A stretch of DNA of 64,000 bases from Zantedeschia hybrid cultivar (GCA_030544215.1 JARZZO010000011.1:54681587-54745586); one strand, 5' to 3'; positions 20,093 through 32,210 are shown, counted from the first letter of the stretch. Made by a program: numbers and translations. The notes: generated from the letters alone by a model not told the origin.

Positions 20093-20350
20093 TCCCGTGC
20101 TTCCTCGCGAGGCGACGCGCCATCCCGTCCGTTTAATGGAGCCTGACACGAGTCAGAGGGCTCGGCCCTTCGGCTTCTTAGCTCTGAGCCTTCGTCGCCA
20201 CTCCGAGCGGGGACGAAGCAACCGCGTAGCCCTCGGCCGACCGAGGGCACCCTCTTCCCAGTAAAAAGAGAACATAGTTTCGGGTAAGACACCTGTTATG
20301 ATATTCTTTTGGCAGCTTCAGGCTATACTCTCGCCATCTCAGCACTGAGG

Positions 20351-20368
20351 AAGACAAGAGTGGGGGGC
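20351..20368 (+). other. Polypurine tract of the gypsy element
   Basis: AAGACAAGAGTGGGGGGC, four bases before the 3' LTR. This is the plus-strand primer site for reverse transcription. Confidence 0.85.
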
Positions 20369-20372
20369 TATG

Positions 20373-21429
20373 TGATGAGGCAGAATCCGATTCGGCCCAT
20401 TAGAGCAGGCCCAAACCCCGTTCAGCCCAACAGCAGCAGTATCATGCCCTCCGGGAGCCTCCAGCCCATCAGCGGCCCAGCAGCCCTCGGCCCCATAAGC
20501 GGCACCGTCACTCCCGGCCCATCAGGCTTCGGCCCGTCCGCGGCCCATCAGCCTAAGGCCCGAGAACAGCACGGTAGCCCAAGGCCCAGCAGGCTTCGGC
20601 CCGTCAGCGGCCCAACCCCCTTCGGCCCGATAGCCGAGTCCGGCCCACTCCGGTGGTGGATCAGGCACTATGGCGGTTACCAGTAAGCCCAGATATAGTC
20701 CTATATCGGCTACCACCGTTAACCAACCTCTATCCTCTGCTATAAATACACCGCTATTTATTGTCAAAGGTATGCAACTCTTTGCCTCCGAGACCCTTAA
20801 GGACTACGGTCCAAATAGCATTAAAGCTACTTCTTGCCTTCTGAATCGAATCATCTTCAGAAACTAACTTGACCGTCGGAGGGGGTTCCTAAGGGCCAGA
20901 ATCCGGGACTCCTGCTGACCGGTCTTTTTTCTTCTTTCCCTCCTGCAGGAGCTCGGTTCGAATCATCGCCGACCTTCCCGAGTCGGTCTCGGCCGCCGAC
21001 CTCGGACTCCTCTCCCTGGTCTCGACGCCGTACGACGGCTGCCCTGCGACAGGAGACTCGGCCCCGCACTGTCCCCTCGTCCGGCAAAAGAGCTGTTGGG
21101 CTCACTATCCAAGAGCAAGCCGAGTCCGAGACCCTTCCGGCCTCAGACCGTCGGCTTCGGCTTCATCGCCTGTCGACAGTACAGCCAGAAGGAACATCAT
21201 CCGCGCCGCCCCTTCGCCCGCCGAAGGAGCCTCGGCCCCGACTTCCCGGAGGCGAGCCTGCACCGACCGAAGCGCCCTTCGGCCTTCGGACCCTCGTCTT
21301 CGCCTCTGCCTCTTCGGCCTTCCGGATCCCCGTCGGGCCTCAGTAACACCGATCCGAACCGGCTTCTTCGAATCCCCTTCTTCGGGTTCCAGTATCGGAA
21401 TCCGGTCGTGATAGATCCAATCTACATCA
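20373..21429 (+). repeat. 3' LTR of the gypsy element (1057 bp)
   Basis: Same ends as the 5' LTR (TGATGAGGCAG, TACATCA). Differences from it include one lost T near 20685 and a three-base TTC duplication near 21365. The TATA box is at 20741-20748. It would drive transcription toward the 3' side of the antiparallel host gene at 21848. Confidence 0.93.
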
Positions 21430-21434
21430 AACAC
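21430..21434. repeat. Target-site duplication of the gypsy element, right copy
   Basis: AACAC, identical to 8673-8677. Confidence 0.9.
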
Positions 21435-21847
21435 CAACAAGAAGAAAGATCAATTTTGACCAAAAAATAAAATAAAACCTTTTGCCTCAAGTTGGTTGAC
21501 ATATACCATATACTTTGCCTAAAATTGTACCATGAAATTAATCATCACAGGATGTAAGGGATGTAAATCCACGGAAATTCTGACGATGCCTGTCTAAGTT
21601 CTTTTGCCCCCTATCCCCCTGCCAAAATATTATTCATTCAACCATATTTACCCAAGAAGAGGTGGAAAAAAAAAAAGAATAGTGCGTGGAATTTTCCTCT
21701 TGGTTCCACCATCCCTTCCTGCTCCCTGGAGTAGTGGCTACACACAAATTCTTATGTACAAGACCGGCCTCCACGCCTTGGGGAAATCCCGACCGGGTCT
21801 ACCACCCAAACATCATTCCGGTCGACGTGAACCGAACCGGACTTGGC
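21435..21847. other. Pre-insertion flank and 3' flank of the NFD4-like gene
   Basis: Sequence that originally adjoined the copia B LTR. It probably includes the 3' untranslated region of the minus-strand gene. I see no clear polyadenylation signal on the minus strand and no other gene. Confidence 0.5.
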
Positions 21848-24800
21848 TCAACTGAGCAGGATCGCCCGGTTCCGCTCGAACCGGTCGTAGGCCGCCTTGG
21901 TCCGCAGAAACAGGGCCACGCTCGACGCCAGCCCCGCCACCGTGATCCACCCCCACCACAGGAACGTCGCGGCGTAGCACCGCCGCCCCATGCAGACGAT
22001 GGCGCCGTCACCCCCCAGGGCATCGACACCGCCGACGCTCCCGTTGGCGTCGTAGACGACGGCGGCGAGCAGCCCGTAGAGCAGCGAGCCGAGGGGGATG
22101 TTGGTGATGAGGATGTTGTGGTTGACACCGATGCTGCTCGGCCCGAACAGCTCCGACGTCACCGACACAGCAGCCGCGAAGATGAATCCCGAACTGAGAC
22201 CCACCATGGCCGTGCCCGCCACCAACACGGGGCCTCCCTGGCGCAATGCCAAGAGGAAGAAGGCCGCCGGCATGGGCGCCAGCGCCAGCGCCAGCCACCC
22301 GGTGCGGGCGAAGTAGAGCTTGGCGCGCAGGAAGTCGGGCGCGGAAGAGAGGAGCCGCCCGAAGAAAGAACAAGCCGAGTAGATGCCCATCAGCCTGGTG
22401 GTGCCGGAGGCCACGCCCAGAGACTGCGCTATCTGCCCGATGTTGTTGCTGTAGACGAGTCCCACCGTGGCGCCGCAGAAGTAGGCGACGTAGTAGAGCC
22501 AGAAGTCGACTCGGCGGACAAGGCGCCATGCCCCATTCTCCTCCCCCAGCGCCACCAGCCTGTCCTTCTCCAAGCACCACCAGCAGCAGCCGCCTTGCTG
22601 CTCCTGCTTCGGGAGTCCGTCATCGTTGTCACCTGTGGTGGCGGCGCCGTTGGTGGTGTTGTAGTCGCCGGCGACGCCCCCGAGGAGGTGCTTGTGGAGC
22701 TGCTCGAGCTCCTCGACGTCGACGAGGGCGAAGCCGGACCCTCCGCCATCGAGGCGGCTGAGGCTGGAGTAGATGGTGCGGCGGCCCCAGTCGCGGGCGC
22801 AGACCACGCCAGGGGTGAAGAGGGGGAGGACGAGGAGGGCGACGGCGCCGGCGAGGAGGTAGCGGGCGGTAGCAGCGCCGGAGGAGGATGAGGTGAAGAG
22901 GAGAAGGTAGAGGCCGGTGAGGGAGGCAAGGGCGAAGAGGACAAGGAAGACGTGGGAGTCCTGGCGCGCGGCCTCGGGGTGGGGAGGGGCGGAGGGGGGC
23001 GGGGGCTGGCGGAGGATGGGGAGGAGGGCGGCGGCGGAGACGGCGAGGGGGGCGGCGGCGTTGAGGAGGAGGTAGAGGGAGGGGGTGGAGGAGCTGACGG
23101 CGTTGGCGAGGAGGGTGTAGAAGGCGGCGGAGAGGCCGTTGAAGCTGACGGTGAGGGAGAGGGCCAGGGGGCGGTTCACGGAGAAGCTACGCACGCACAG
23201 CACGAAGCACACCGTGTTGAACCAGCAGATGCTGCAACCCGCCAACAGGCACAGCAGGAACACCTGCGGTTGTGGGGAAGAGTCGATTAACACAGATACT
23301 TAGATAACACTAATAAGTAAGGAGTAACACTAGCTCAAATGTTTTGGACATTGCAATCAGTCCTATATGCTCAGTGACCCGCTGAAGTGGGGAGAGGGTC
23401 AGTTTTCACTTTTTTTTTTTTTTTTATTTTAATTTTTTTTTAAACATCCCATCAAAAAATAGATGGTACAATCAATGAGTTTGGACGACTCCGACTTAAG
23501 TATATATTTTTTTGAAAAAAAATTACACGCGAATCTACACACTTCTCAAAAAAAAATTCAGAAAAAAGATTACAACTATAATTCAAAATACATCCTAACG
23601 TAATACAATACAGAGTACTTAAATATTATAAAGTACAAAACTACAACTATAACTTAAAATACACCCTAATATAATATTAGTATAATAATTTAAGTTGTAT
23701 CTAACTATACATTGAGGAGTATTTTAAATTATAGTTATAACTTTATGTTCTTGATAGTATTTAAGTGCTCTGCGTGATATAGAGAATCTGTCGAATCAAA
23801 AACAAAGAAAAAATTACTAACTTCAGTAGGATTCATTTTGAACAGTAAACTTACTTTATATGTAACATCTTAAGACTGATTACTGTTTAAGTCCAATCCA
23901 ATTTAATACTAAGTCTATCCAGACTCTATATAATAGTGCAAATGCCTCTACGGGCTCCATCGCATTTCTGGTTCTCCCAGGCTCCCGGCCTCACTGGTTC
24001 TTCGAGCAACCTAGCGGCCACGAGAAGCCGGTGCGAACACGTTCCAACCCTCGAGGCCTTCCGTCCCTCGTCCCACCTATGCCACGCTACGCACGACCAC
24101 AGCAAGAACAGAGAAACCTCCGAGTCTCAACCTCCCCAGTCCGCACCCCCAACACCAGAACAATATATATATTATATAATATAAATTAAAAATCGAACGG
24201 CGGCACGCCTCTGGACTGCCTTTGCACCAGGGGACACGTGATCTCCATCTTTCTCCTCAGATGCACTCCCCACTCCTCAACTTGGAGTACTAGCCTCAGC
24301 ATTTCCCTTTCTGACAACACGTGTCTTCTAGAATCCAACTCACATAAAATAAGCTTTGCACCTCGATCACATTCTCCGTCACAGAATAAAGTTTTGTCGT
24401 TCCGTGCACCTTTAGAAATGGTTAGTTACTTAATTTCGCAAAAATATTAATATCTTTAATTTTTTTGAATAATTACAACTACAATCTAATCTTAACATGA
24501 ATCATGTAGAGTTAATTTGACAGGAGGAAACTCAAACTTATGAGGAACCAAAGCTCTTTGCAGCGATCACAGCAACAACCATTGTGCTACACTATAAAAT
24601 CTTAATATCACAATCAATGACCAAAGGAACATAGAGAATGACCAGCGAAAGGAGAAGGTAAGCTAGAAGTAGAACAAGAAGACGAGATAAGAGTCTTTAG
24701 ACTGTCAAAGTAGAAATTTTAGTAAATAACCCTAGTCTAAAGAACATCCCCTGCACTACACAAATATGTAAAAAAAAAATCTTAAACTCTATTTTTCTAA

Positions 24801-27557
24801 AATAAGTTTTAAATTTTAGGTGATGTGAGTAATCATAGACCTGAGGGTAGGAGATTCTTTATATGTATAATGATAATGTAGGAGCTTTTTTGTATATGCA
24901 CATTTTACAAGGAATTTTCTGCATATAAAAAACTGTTTAGGGGGTTATATGCTAATACATTTGATATAGTTTGAACTTATTTTAGATTTTTAATATCAGT
25001 AAATCCCTCTGTAATCCCTCTGTATATATGTGAGTATCAGATTTTATGAATCATAATCAAGCACATTATTAGTGATAACTTCAAGATTACTATTAAGACA
25101 AGTGCTCAAACACTCATCCTTTTACAAGTTTTTTTAAAAAAAAACCAGAAAGAACTGTAACCCGTTCAACCAACGACTCCTAAAATTTCTCGCGCATTCT
25201 AACACATTTCACTTACAGGTCTGGGGCATACTGGTCGTGCTTGCTGTTCTCCTTTCTCTCCTGGAAGCGGGTCGTCTCATCACAGCCGTACAATAGGCAA
25301 CAGGTTACAGATCACTGCCATCAAGCGTACCATACAGTCCCGGCCCGGCGCTGTACCACTAAAGGGTCCATTTTAGAGGTCCTTCCTCAAGCGTCCCTAC
25401 CCACCCCACGTGATCCTGTCTGGGCTCACCAGATGATTCCCTACGGTCACGACGCGGCAACGGGTTCTCAGCAGAAACGGAGGACAGATTCCCCATGGGC
25501 CATGGCCATGTTAGCATAAAAAATTATAGGGATCTCTACCTGTCAACCCCCCCCCCCCCCCCCCCCCCCCCCACAATCTTCATATTTAGATAATAACCTT
25601 CTTAATTTTAAAGACTCAGTCGCTGTAATTTTATTCGGTAATAAATCTACTTTTTAGGGGCGTTTCCGAAAATCCTGACTGAGTTATTCCACAGATTCGT
25701 ATGAGGGTTATGAATTGGTTAGAAGAGTTTAACACGATATAATGAAATTTCATAAGTAATTTATAAAAATGTCAAGATTATATAATCTAAAATTATATAT
25801 AAATATTATTCTCTTACATGTAAAATTATACAACTGTCACTCTTTACTTGAATATTGATTAATAAAATCCGAATACACAATAAACATAATCGTAAAGGTA
25901 TGCTACAGTTGGTTACTTATCATCCAAGAACAAATCAAGACCCACATAAGGGAGGTATTTTTACACTTACCTTTAAGTAACAAAAATATGCTTGTACTTC
26001 TAATCATATGATAGGAGTGTTCTTTTTTTCTTTTTACTAAAGGATTGTTTGTTTTAATGTAAAACAACATAATTTAAAATAATTGTTTCATTTTACGATA
26101 TCTTCAATTGTTTGAAATGATGTAAAATAATGTAAAGTAAAATCCCATCTAGATCTTGTCTACCCACTTGATAGCTAAATTTTCTTGTTTTGATTTGCAG
26201 TAAAGACCCACTGTAAATTAAAATAAGAAGATTGAAGTATCCTTCTTATTTTATTCTACAAACAATCAAACAAATATTTCTTAATTTTAAAATAAAAAAA
26301 CTTAACTTATTTTAAACCAGTGATTTTGAAACTTTCGATTGATAAAATTGTACATTAAAACAGACAACCCATAACTGATTAGAACGTTATAGCTAATTTG
26401 TAACCCTAATCAGAATTTAGCTCACCATAATTATACTTATTTCCCAGAAAGTTATGACCCATAAATAGTGGACATATTTTTACACTTATTCTTATGTAGT
26501 GAATTATATCAATTAATGTCTACGTAAGAATGATACTTGTATAACCTATATAAGTTTGCATATAAGAGGATTATATTATAAATCAGGGTAATTAAGGATC
26601 CAACAGCCCTCTAACGTCTCAAAATTCAAGTTGCCGGATTAGGTAGGGAAGTCTGGGCCCGTGGGCCCAGAATTTAAATGCAAAGTGGAACGTGAGGTCC
26701 CCACGGGAGTCTATTTCCCTCGACCCGGACAGGCGGACAGCTACCGCCCTGGGGACCTAACATCGAACGGAGGAGAGAGCAGGGAACATCAGATGAACGG
26801 TTTCTGGAGCTCCACCCTCAGCCCGCGGCCGCCGAGCAAAGGTGTGGTGGACGCGCTGGGGCCTTATCGCCGCTGTAAACATCGCTCACGGCGGCGTCGT
26901 AAAAATCTAAAAACAAGAAGGCGAGCACCACACGAAAAAGAGACGGGAAAAAAGAGGAAAAAGCAGCAGACACAACAGAATCCGGCCGAAGAAAGCAAGC
27001 ACATATATATGTATATATATATAAAACTCGTCGAGGGTGAATAGAAAGTTCCGAGAACATTAGGGGGTTATGTGAAAGAAAGATTGACGACTTACGCAAA
27101 AGTAGGGGAGGGAGACCCGGCCGGTGATGACGAGCCACTGGACGCCGTAGCCAGCGAGCCCCATCCCGGCGGCGGCGAAGAGCACCACCGGCAGCGGTAG
27201 GCAGAGCAGCGCCAGCCCCGACGACCACCCCACCGCCTTGCCGAGGTCGGAGGCGACGGCGAGGTAGTTGAGTTGCACCTGCGACACCCCCAGCACCGAC
27301 TTGAGCTCCGACGAGTAGGCCGAGAAGTCGAAGTTGGTCCCCGTGAAGGCCTGGATCCAGATCGTGGCCACAAGCGCCGCCCACTTGCGCGCCTCCGCCG
27401 ACCCCGCCCCGGGCATGATCGCCGCCAGGGTGGCCCTGCGCTTGGGATGAGTCCTGGGCGAGCCGGAGGAGTTGTTGGGGGTGCGGGACGTGGGGATCAG
27501 GGGGCCAGCGGCGGAGAAGGGGTGCGCGACGGTGGCGGCGTAACGGCGGGTTGGCAT
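21848..27557 (-). CDS. Nodulin-like/NFD4-type major facilitator protein, two exons
   Basis: Join of exon 1 (27557-27096, 154 codons) and exon 2 (23263-21848, 471 codons plus TGA), 625 aa. The donor is TGC|GTAAGT and the acceptor CCGCAG|GTG, joined in phase 0. The Nodulin-like hallmark WIQAFTGTNFDFSAYSSELK is near residue 65, and CWFNTVCFVLCV at about 167 follows the intron. Many hydrophobic segments give the usual twelve-helix pattern. A polar loop (about 330-400) precedes VDFWLYYVAYFCGATVGLVY near 406, the start of the C-terminal half. The family includes NUCLEAR FUSION DEFECTIVE 4 and plasma or organelle membrane transporters. The substrate cannot be told from sequence. A second ATG at 27416 (codon 48, MPGAGSAEARKWAAL) may be the real start, since family members usually begin just before this KWAAL segment. 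Exons are strongly GC-rich. Confidence 0.87.
23264..27095 (-). other. 3.83 kb intron of the NFD4-like gene
   Basis: Mostly AT-rich with several GC-richer islands (23930-24150, 25200-25510, 26640-26900). It contains a run of 26 C (25547-25572), CACGTG at about 24235 and 25407, the 20-bp near-palindrome of TGGGCCC and GGGCCCA at 26652-26671, and a TATATA stretch near 27005. No coding segment with recognisable homology is seen. A transposon insertion is possible but I found no matching ends. Confidence 0.7.
26652..26671. promoter_or_regulatory. TGGGCC/GGCCCA palindrome (site II-like) in the intron
   Basis: TCTGGGCCC and GGGCCCAGA separated by GT: nine-base perfect arms. TGGGCC/GGCCCA is a known plant TCP-binding promoter word. 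It lies 425 bp inside the intron from exon 1. Confidence 0.4.
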
Positions 27558-27634
27558 CTACGCCAATTTATAGGGATCTCGGTGGAAGAGGACGACGGGG
27601 AGAGGTGGGGCGAGATTGGTGGGGTCGTGGGAAA

Positions 27635-27730
27635 GGGGAGGAGCACAGAAAGCAGCAGCAGAAAGAGACAGAAAGGAGAGAAAGAGAGAGATTGGTTAGA
27701 GAGAGAGAGAAAGAGAAGAGAGAGATGAGT
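27635..27730 (-). promoter_or_regulatory. CT-rich 5' leader/promoter tract of the NFD4-like gene
   Basis: GA repeats on the plus strand read as a CT tract 80-170 bp upstream of the ATG on the gene's strand. CT-rich tracts in 5' leaders and core promoters are common in plants. I found no convincing TATA box. Confidence 0.5.
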
Positions 27731-27759
27731 TAGACAGAGGGGTGAAGAAGGGCTAAAGA

Positions 27760-28179
27760 TGACCGACACTTCTCGGCTCCAGTTTTCTCTTGTGCGAGGC
27801 AATGTCAGAAGTTCCCGGATTCCAGAAAATTCGGCTGGAGAAAAAAAATCTAAAGTTGACAAAAACATCTGAAACTTTTGTAAAAAATTATAAAAGAATT
27901 TAATTTTTTAATATAAAATATATAATTTTAAAATATATATTATAAAAATAAGTAAATTTCTTTTATAAAAGTATATTTTTTAAAAACTAAGTATTAAATT
28001 ACTATTTTTTGAATTTATAAAGATTCTTTCAACCAATTGAGAATTGTTCATAAAAGTTTGTTAAGATGAAAAAATGTAATTAAATTTTAATTTTTTTCAA
28101 AAACTCTTAGATTTATGTTATATTGGTGCAAGGTGGGTGGAGTAGCCTACCCGTCCCCTACAAAAGTTACAGTTTGTAA
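27760..28179. other. AT-rich upstream region, nothing recognised
   Basis: Likely includes the promoter of the minus-strand gene. It is AT-rich with no long open frame or repeat match. Confidence 0.5.
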
Positions 28180-28610
28180 CAATGTTTTAGAAATCGGACC
28201 GATCATCAAATCGGAGAGGCTTTCGGTCTGGTCTAATTCGGATCAACCGTTTAAAATTATTATTTAGACTGAACCAATTTACTTAGTTAAATAATATTAA
28301 ATATACCTATATTACAGATGTTTATTTCCATTTTCCTGTCAAAAAATTCATTATGCCTTTTACATGTGTATATGTTATGTTCAAGTAGTAGTTTTAACTT
28401 TAAATTTAAATACTTTTAACAAAGAAAATTTAATATCAAATTTTGAACCGGTCAATTTTCATGTAAATCTGACTAAACTAGTCTATTTTTAATTGGTTCT
28501 CTCTGTTTTTTAATGATGATCATTTTTTGATAAATCAGACCAGAAAAACTTCGGATTCAAGTTTTTTTTTTCTATTAACCGGTTGGTCTGATTCCATTTT
28601 TAAAACATAG
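28180..28610. mobile_element. Putative MITE with TGTTTTA...ACCGG termini (~430 bp)
   Basis: The left end CAATGTTTTAGAAATCGGAC mirrors the right end, which reads CTATGTTTTAAAAATGGAAT on the minus strand, followed on both sides by CCGG/GGACC words. Flanks GTTTGTAAC and GTTTTGTTAC are similar but not identical. No coding capacity. The superfamily is uncertain (hAT or Mutator-like). Confidence 0.45.
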
Positions 28611-29397
28611 GTTTTGTTACCTATCCTCCCTCGCTGCGAACAGTGTTAAAAGGTTCCGTTCGCCTCGACGGGTAACTTTTGTACGCGCAGACGGCGTAGC
28701 CCTTGAGAGGCAAAACGGTAACGGGTATGCAAATGGAGTGACTCGACGCGTCGTCCGTTTTCGAAGCTTAACGGATAGGTGCGAGAAGGATATGAATTTT
28801 TGGAGCGCTTCCCACATCAGACGGTGAAGATTAAGTTGTTTTTTTAAGCATTGAAAACAATGAAACTGAAGTAGCTTATTATTTAATTTTCAAATTTTCA
28901 CTATTTTATTTAAGGTGGACTAGGAGTTACAGAAAGTAGTAGAAAAAATTTCATGTTATGAAAAGAATTACTTTTCTAATATTAGATACTTAAAAAAGTA
29001 AAAGTGTTATAGAAAACTTTGTATTCCTTGGTCAAAAAGTTAGCGCAACTGTTTTTTTAGCCTCTACACTGAGGATTTTTTTCTAAACGAAAGTAAACTT
29101 ATCTCTCATTCCCCATAGATGTCTTTCTCCCTCTTTTAGCAACACTTAAAATTTTAAAATTCTCTCTACACGAAATTTGATTTTTCTTTTTTCATAGAAA
29201 CCGAGTATGATATGCCACACTCCAGGGAATGTGACACCATAATATTGCACTTTTTGAATTAATATTATTCATACCTCTGTATTCACCTATTTAGGTGAAG
29301 GAAATAGATATGTAATGCTAATTGGAAATCGTGAGATGACAATTTAGTGTTAATTGCAAATCTTCATCTTTTGGAGTTCAGAGATCACACAATTTAA
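28611..29397. other. Intergenic DNA, nothing recognised
   Basis: A GC-richer patch at 28620-28830 stands in AT-rich DNA. The short open frame there has no recognisable motif. Confidence 0.45.
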
Positions 29398-29684
29398 GGG
29401 CGTGTGTTGCAAAACTTTCATTGGAAAGTTACTTTTGTCTTCCACTTCTGACATAGAATGAGTTGAGAGAGAGATGTTATAACTAATTTTAGTTTGTTAC
29501 AAAAGTCAATTCTTTCGTAACAACTTTATTTTTTTTCTAATCTTAGAAACTCCCTCGTTGTAATTTTTGGTTGGAAGTCAAAATACAAAGAAAATACTAC
29601 ATAAATAGTTTCCAAAATCTAATAACTTTTATAAAAAATAACTAAATAAAATACTTCCAAATAAAAATTACGCCAAACACGGCC
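29398..29684. mobile_element. MITE, PIF/Harbinger (Tourist)-like, 287 bp
   Basis: Termini GGGCGTGTGTTGC and, inverted, GGCCGTGTTTGGC match at 10 of 13 positions. Both sides are flanked by TAA (29395-29397 and 29685-29687), the 3-bp target preference of this superfamily. Non-coding. Confidence 0.65.
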
Positions 29685-30345
29685 TAAACATCATTATCCG
29701 ACCCTCTACAATCACGGATAATGACCTTTTTTTACTACCCAGTCGTCTCGAGATGTTACAGAACCATCTGCATTAATACATAGTGACGCCGACCCTGTCC
29801 AGTTTAGAATCGATACACACCTGGCGAACTTGATCTAGATATTTTCTTTTGTTTGGTGCAGATATTTACATACTTCTTTTTCAAGGGAAGAGTTTGAATA
29901 CGAACTTTTCTAATAATTTTCAATCGAAAAAATTAAAAGTCAGCACGTTTCTGTCTATGTAAGCGACATACTCTTATTATATATCCTTAGATTTCAGCGT
30001 AGAGACAATTTTGATAGGCTCTCCTATACACAAATCTAGGAGAGAAATTCTTTTTTTGCTCACTACTCAGAAACAAAGTGTCCAAATTAATTATAATCCA
30101 ATTATATATAATGTTAATGTGCAAGATCAAGTATTATTTTCCGTACTTACTCAGTTATGAAATGGAGTCAATATTTCACCCAACCTTCATTACTTTTTGT
30201 TGGAAATATTCTTTTGCTTAAGAACTAAAAAAAATGACAAGTGACAATAACTTGTGCAAGGTCACGTTTTTGATAGCGTTGTTTTGATGACACGCGTGAG
30301 TAGATAGAGAGCATACATATTTAAAACAAGGTAGGGTCGTACACT

Positions 30346-30436
30346 ATGGGCCATGGCACAACGGATCCCACCTCTCCTGCGCCGTCGGCGACAGCCACAG
30401 GGGTTCGATTTCCGGCCTTCCGCCGTGGGGTTTCAT
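30346..30436 (+). mobile_element. Possible tRNA-derived SINE head (fragment)
   Basis: TGGCACAACGG (30354-30364) fits the Pol III A box and GGTTCGATTTC (30402-30412) is one base off a B box, at a tRNA-like spacing. The sequence is cut short by the next element at about 30440. No tail is visible. Tentative. Confidence 0.35.
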
Positions 30437-30439
30437 TTG

Positions 30440-30905
30440 GGTTCATTTGGTAATCCAAAGTTTAGGAAAATATTTTCAAGAAAATTTGACACAAACATTT
30501 ATTTGATAGTCTAAAAAATGTAACCAACAGAAAAGATAATCCGTTGACTCAATCTAATTGTGATTTTGGCATTGGAAGAGAAGGTCTGTATGCAATTCTT
30601 TTGAAAAATTTCCAACGTCCAACGTGGGTAAATGTGGAGTTAGGATATTCTCTCAGTTCAGAAAAGTATAGTTTTCTTTTATGTTAAAAATTTTGTAATG
30701 TAAAATTTTTTTTATAAACGAACAAATGTATAAAATTATTCTTTAAAAAAAAATTTACGGGCAAACGAACGAATGAATTTTTTTTTTGAGAAAATATTTT
30801 CAGATGTACCAAATAGTCGATTATGTTTTCATTTTTCTCGTAAATTAATTTTTTTAAAAAATCTTTTCCATCTGATTATATTTTACGTACAACCAAACGA
30901 ACCTT
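30440..30905. mobile_element. MITE-like element with GGTTCATTTGG / CCAAACGAACC ends
   Basis: The left end GGGTTCATTTGG and right end CCAAACGAACC are inverted matches. Its right-end segment recurs in decayed form at 31225-31285 and 39780-39850, showing a dispersed family. The target duplication (TTT) is uninformative. Non-coding. Confidence 0.5.
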
Positions 30906-31224
30906 TAGGAAAAAAGGTGACGGGACTTGATCTCCCTAGGTTGGGAGCAACAGTGCCTAATTTAGTGGGCCACCTGAACGAGAGTATATACATAAAGGTC
31001 TCTAAGTTTATATGGTAGAGCGAGAATTTTTACCGTATCATCATTTACTTCATTATATATCGTCGTTTGGTCCATCAATGCTCTCCATTTTTTTTAAAGT
31101 AGCATTTTTGCTAACGTCAGTATATCTAATGTGCCACTTCGGATGCCCGTACATGCAGCAACTAAGTGATGATTTTTAAAAGAGCTGACAATAATTTTAT
31201 AAACACCAAGTGATGATTTTTATT

Positions 31225-31285
31225 TTCAATTTTCTTGTAAACATATTTTCTTAAAAAATTATTTTTATCTAACCAAATGAATCAT
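31225..31285 (+). mobile_element. Decayed end fragment of the same MITE family
   Basis: Shares the run TTTTCTTGTAAACATATTTT followed by ...CCAAATGAATC with the right end of the element at 30440-30905. Confidence 0.4.
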
Positions 31286-31894
31286 AAAGTGGTGGGGGCC
31301 GACAGACTGTTGGATTATTGGGCACACCGACTCATCACCCGGGTGGACCTGGTGGTGGCTTCTTGCGGCGGCAGAATCAGACCAATTTCCGACCATTACA
31401 ATATTATTTTTAAATAAACAACCCCTTCCCAATCCCTAAATAATCCCGTATGCGACCACAGAGCCATGACCAACTCGAGTAGAAAATTAACACTCTGCCT
31501 TGCATGATAAAACATAAACATATGTACTCTATTTCCCGTGGGACGATCCAACTGCTCTTTGTAGCCTTCCCAGAAGACAGATTATATATGTATATATACC
31601 AGTCATGGAAGCTTACTAATTCTATGTAATAAATTAATTTTCGAGTCAAATAAGGTCTTCCCTAGCTAGTTAGCTGCTGACTGGTATAGCAAATGCTTGG
31701 GGGCTCGCGCATGCGGTGGGAAAAGTAGCTAGTGATGTTCAAGAGAGTAAGAGAGTATAATAAAAAACAACCAGGCGATCTCAATCCATATGGTATTTTC
31801 GAGGAAATCTATTATAAGGTGTTTGGTTACATTTTTTTTTTAACTAGTTCTCTCTCTCTCCCCAAATTGGTCTAAGGCTTTTTGATCTTCAACC
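31286..31894. other. Intergenic DNA, nothing recognised
   Basis: AT-rich with a GC-richer patch near 31300-31370. No supported gene. Confidence 0.4.
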
Positions 31895-32210
31895 TTCGTA
31901 AACTTTTGACATTACAAAGAACTCTTCCTAATCCAACTATTTACAAAGAAGTCTCTACACTTGTAACTTTGTTACATAAAAATCCTTTGTAGAGCCTTTT
32001 TTGAAACACGCGTGGGGGATTTTTTCATAACATTATGGGGCCTTCCAAAAATTCACCAAGGATTGTGAGGACTTATAAATACTTCCTCTTTCAAGAGATT
32101 TTTGCCAGTTCCTGAGATAGTTTTTTTTTTATTCAAAAGTTGAGGGAAGGAGTTGGATTAGAGGGGTTATTTGTAGATACACTATATTTTTAATGGTTAA
32201 AACATAATTA
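31895..32210. repeat. Fragment of a SIRE-like LTR also seen at 45340-45595
   Basis: Shared words in the same order, including CTTTTGACATTACAAAGAAC versus CTTTTGATATTACAAATAAC, ACTCTTCCTAAT, GGATTGTGAGGACTTA versus GGATTGTGAGGGCTTA, and the trailing CTATATTTTTA. No ends are preserved. Confidence 0.5.

Larger units (their letters stand above)
8678..21429 (+). mobile_element. Complete Ty3/gypsy (Tat-type) LTR retrotransposon, 12.75 kb
   Basis: It has two LTRs in direct orientation (8678-9732 and 20373-21429), a primer site next to the 5' LTR, an open gag-pol frame, a tandem array, an antisense gene, a polypurine tract and a perfect 5-bp target duplication. Tat lineage is inferred from a second, archaeal-type RNase H domain before integrase, from the TGGCGCCG primer site and from the extra antisense frame of the putative gypsy-type transposon domain (Transposase_28) family, which is common in such plant elements. 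By eye the LTRs differ by 17 substitutions, 16 of them transitions, plus two small indels. At the usual grass rate of 1.3e-8 per site per year that would mean an insertion about 0.6 million years ago. Confidence 0.93.

Noticed and set aside
19656..20292. Minus-strand frames upstream of the antisense gene
   Set aside because: They cover the TATA box and G-boxes of the antisense promoter and have no homology I recognise.
21686..22891. 401-codon plus-strand frame opposite the NFD4-like exon 2
   Set aside because: A GC-rich shadow of the real minus-strand exon, with Arg/Gly/Ala bias and no domain.
25241..25519. 92-codon frame inside the intron as a hidden exon
   Set aside because: Adding it would need splice sites I do not see, and the exon 1 to exon 2 junction already joins the conserved family sequence in phase.
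25547..25572. Poly-C tract as an assembly gap or vector artefact
   Set aside because: Flanks are continuous plant-like intron sequence. Its exact length may be uncertain but the tract itself is plausible.
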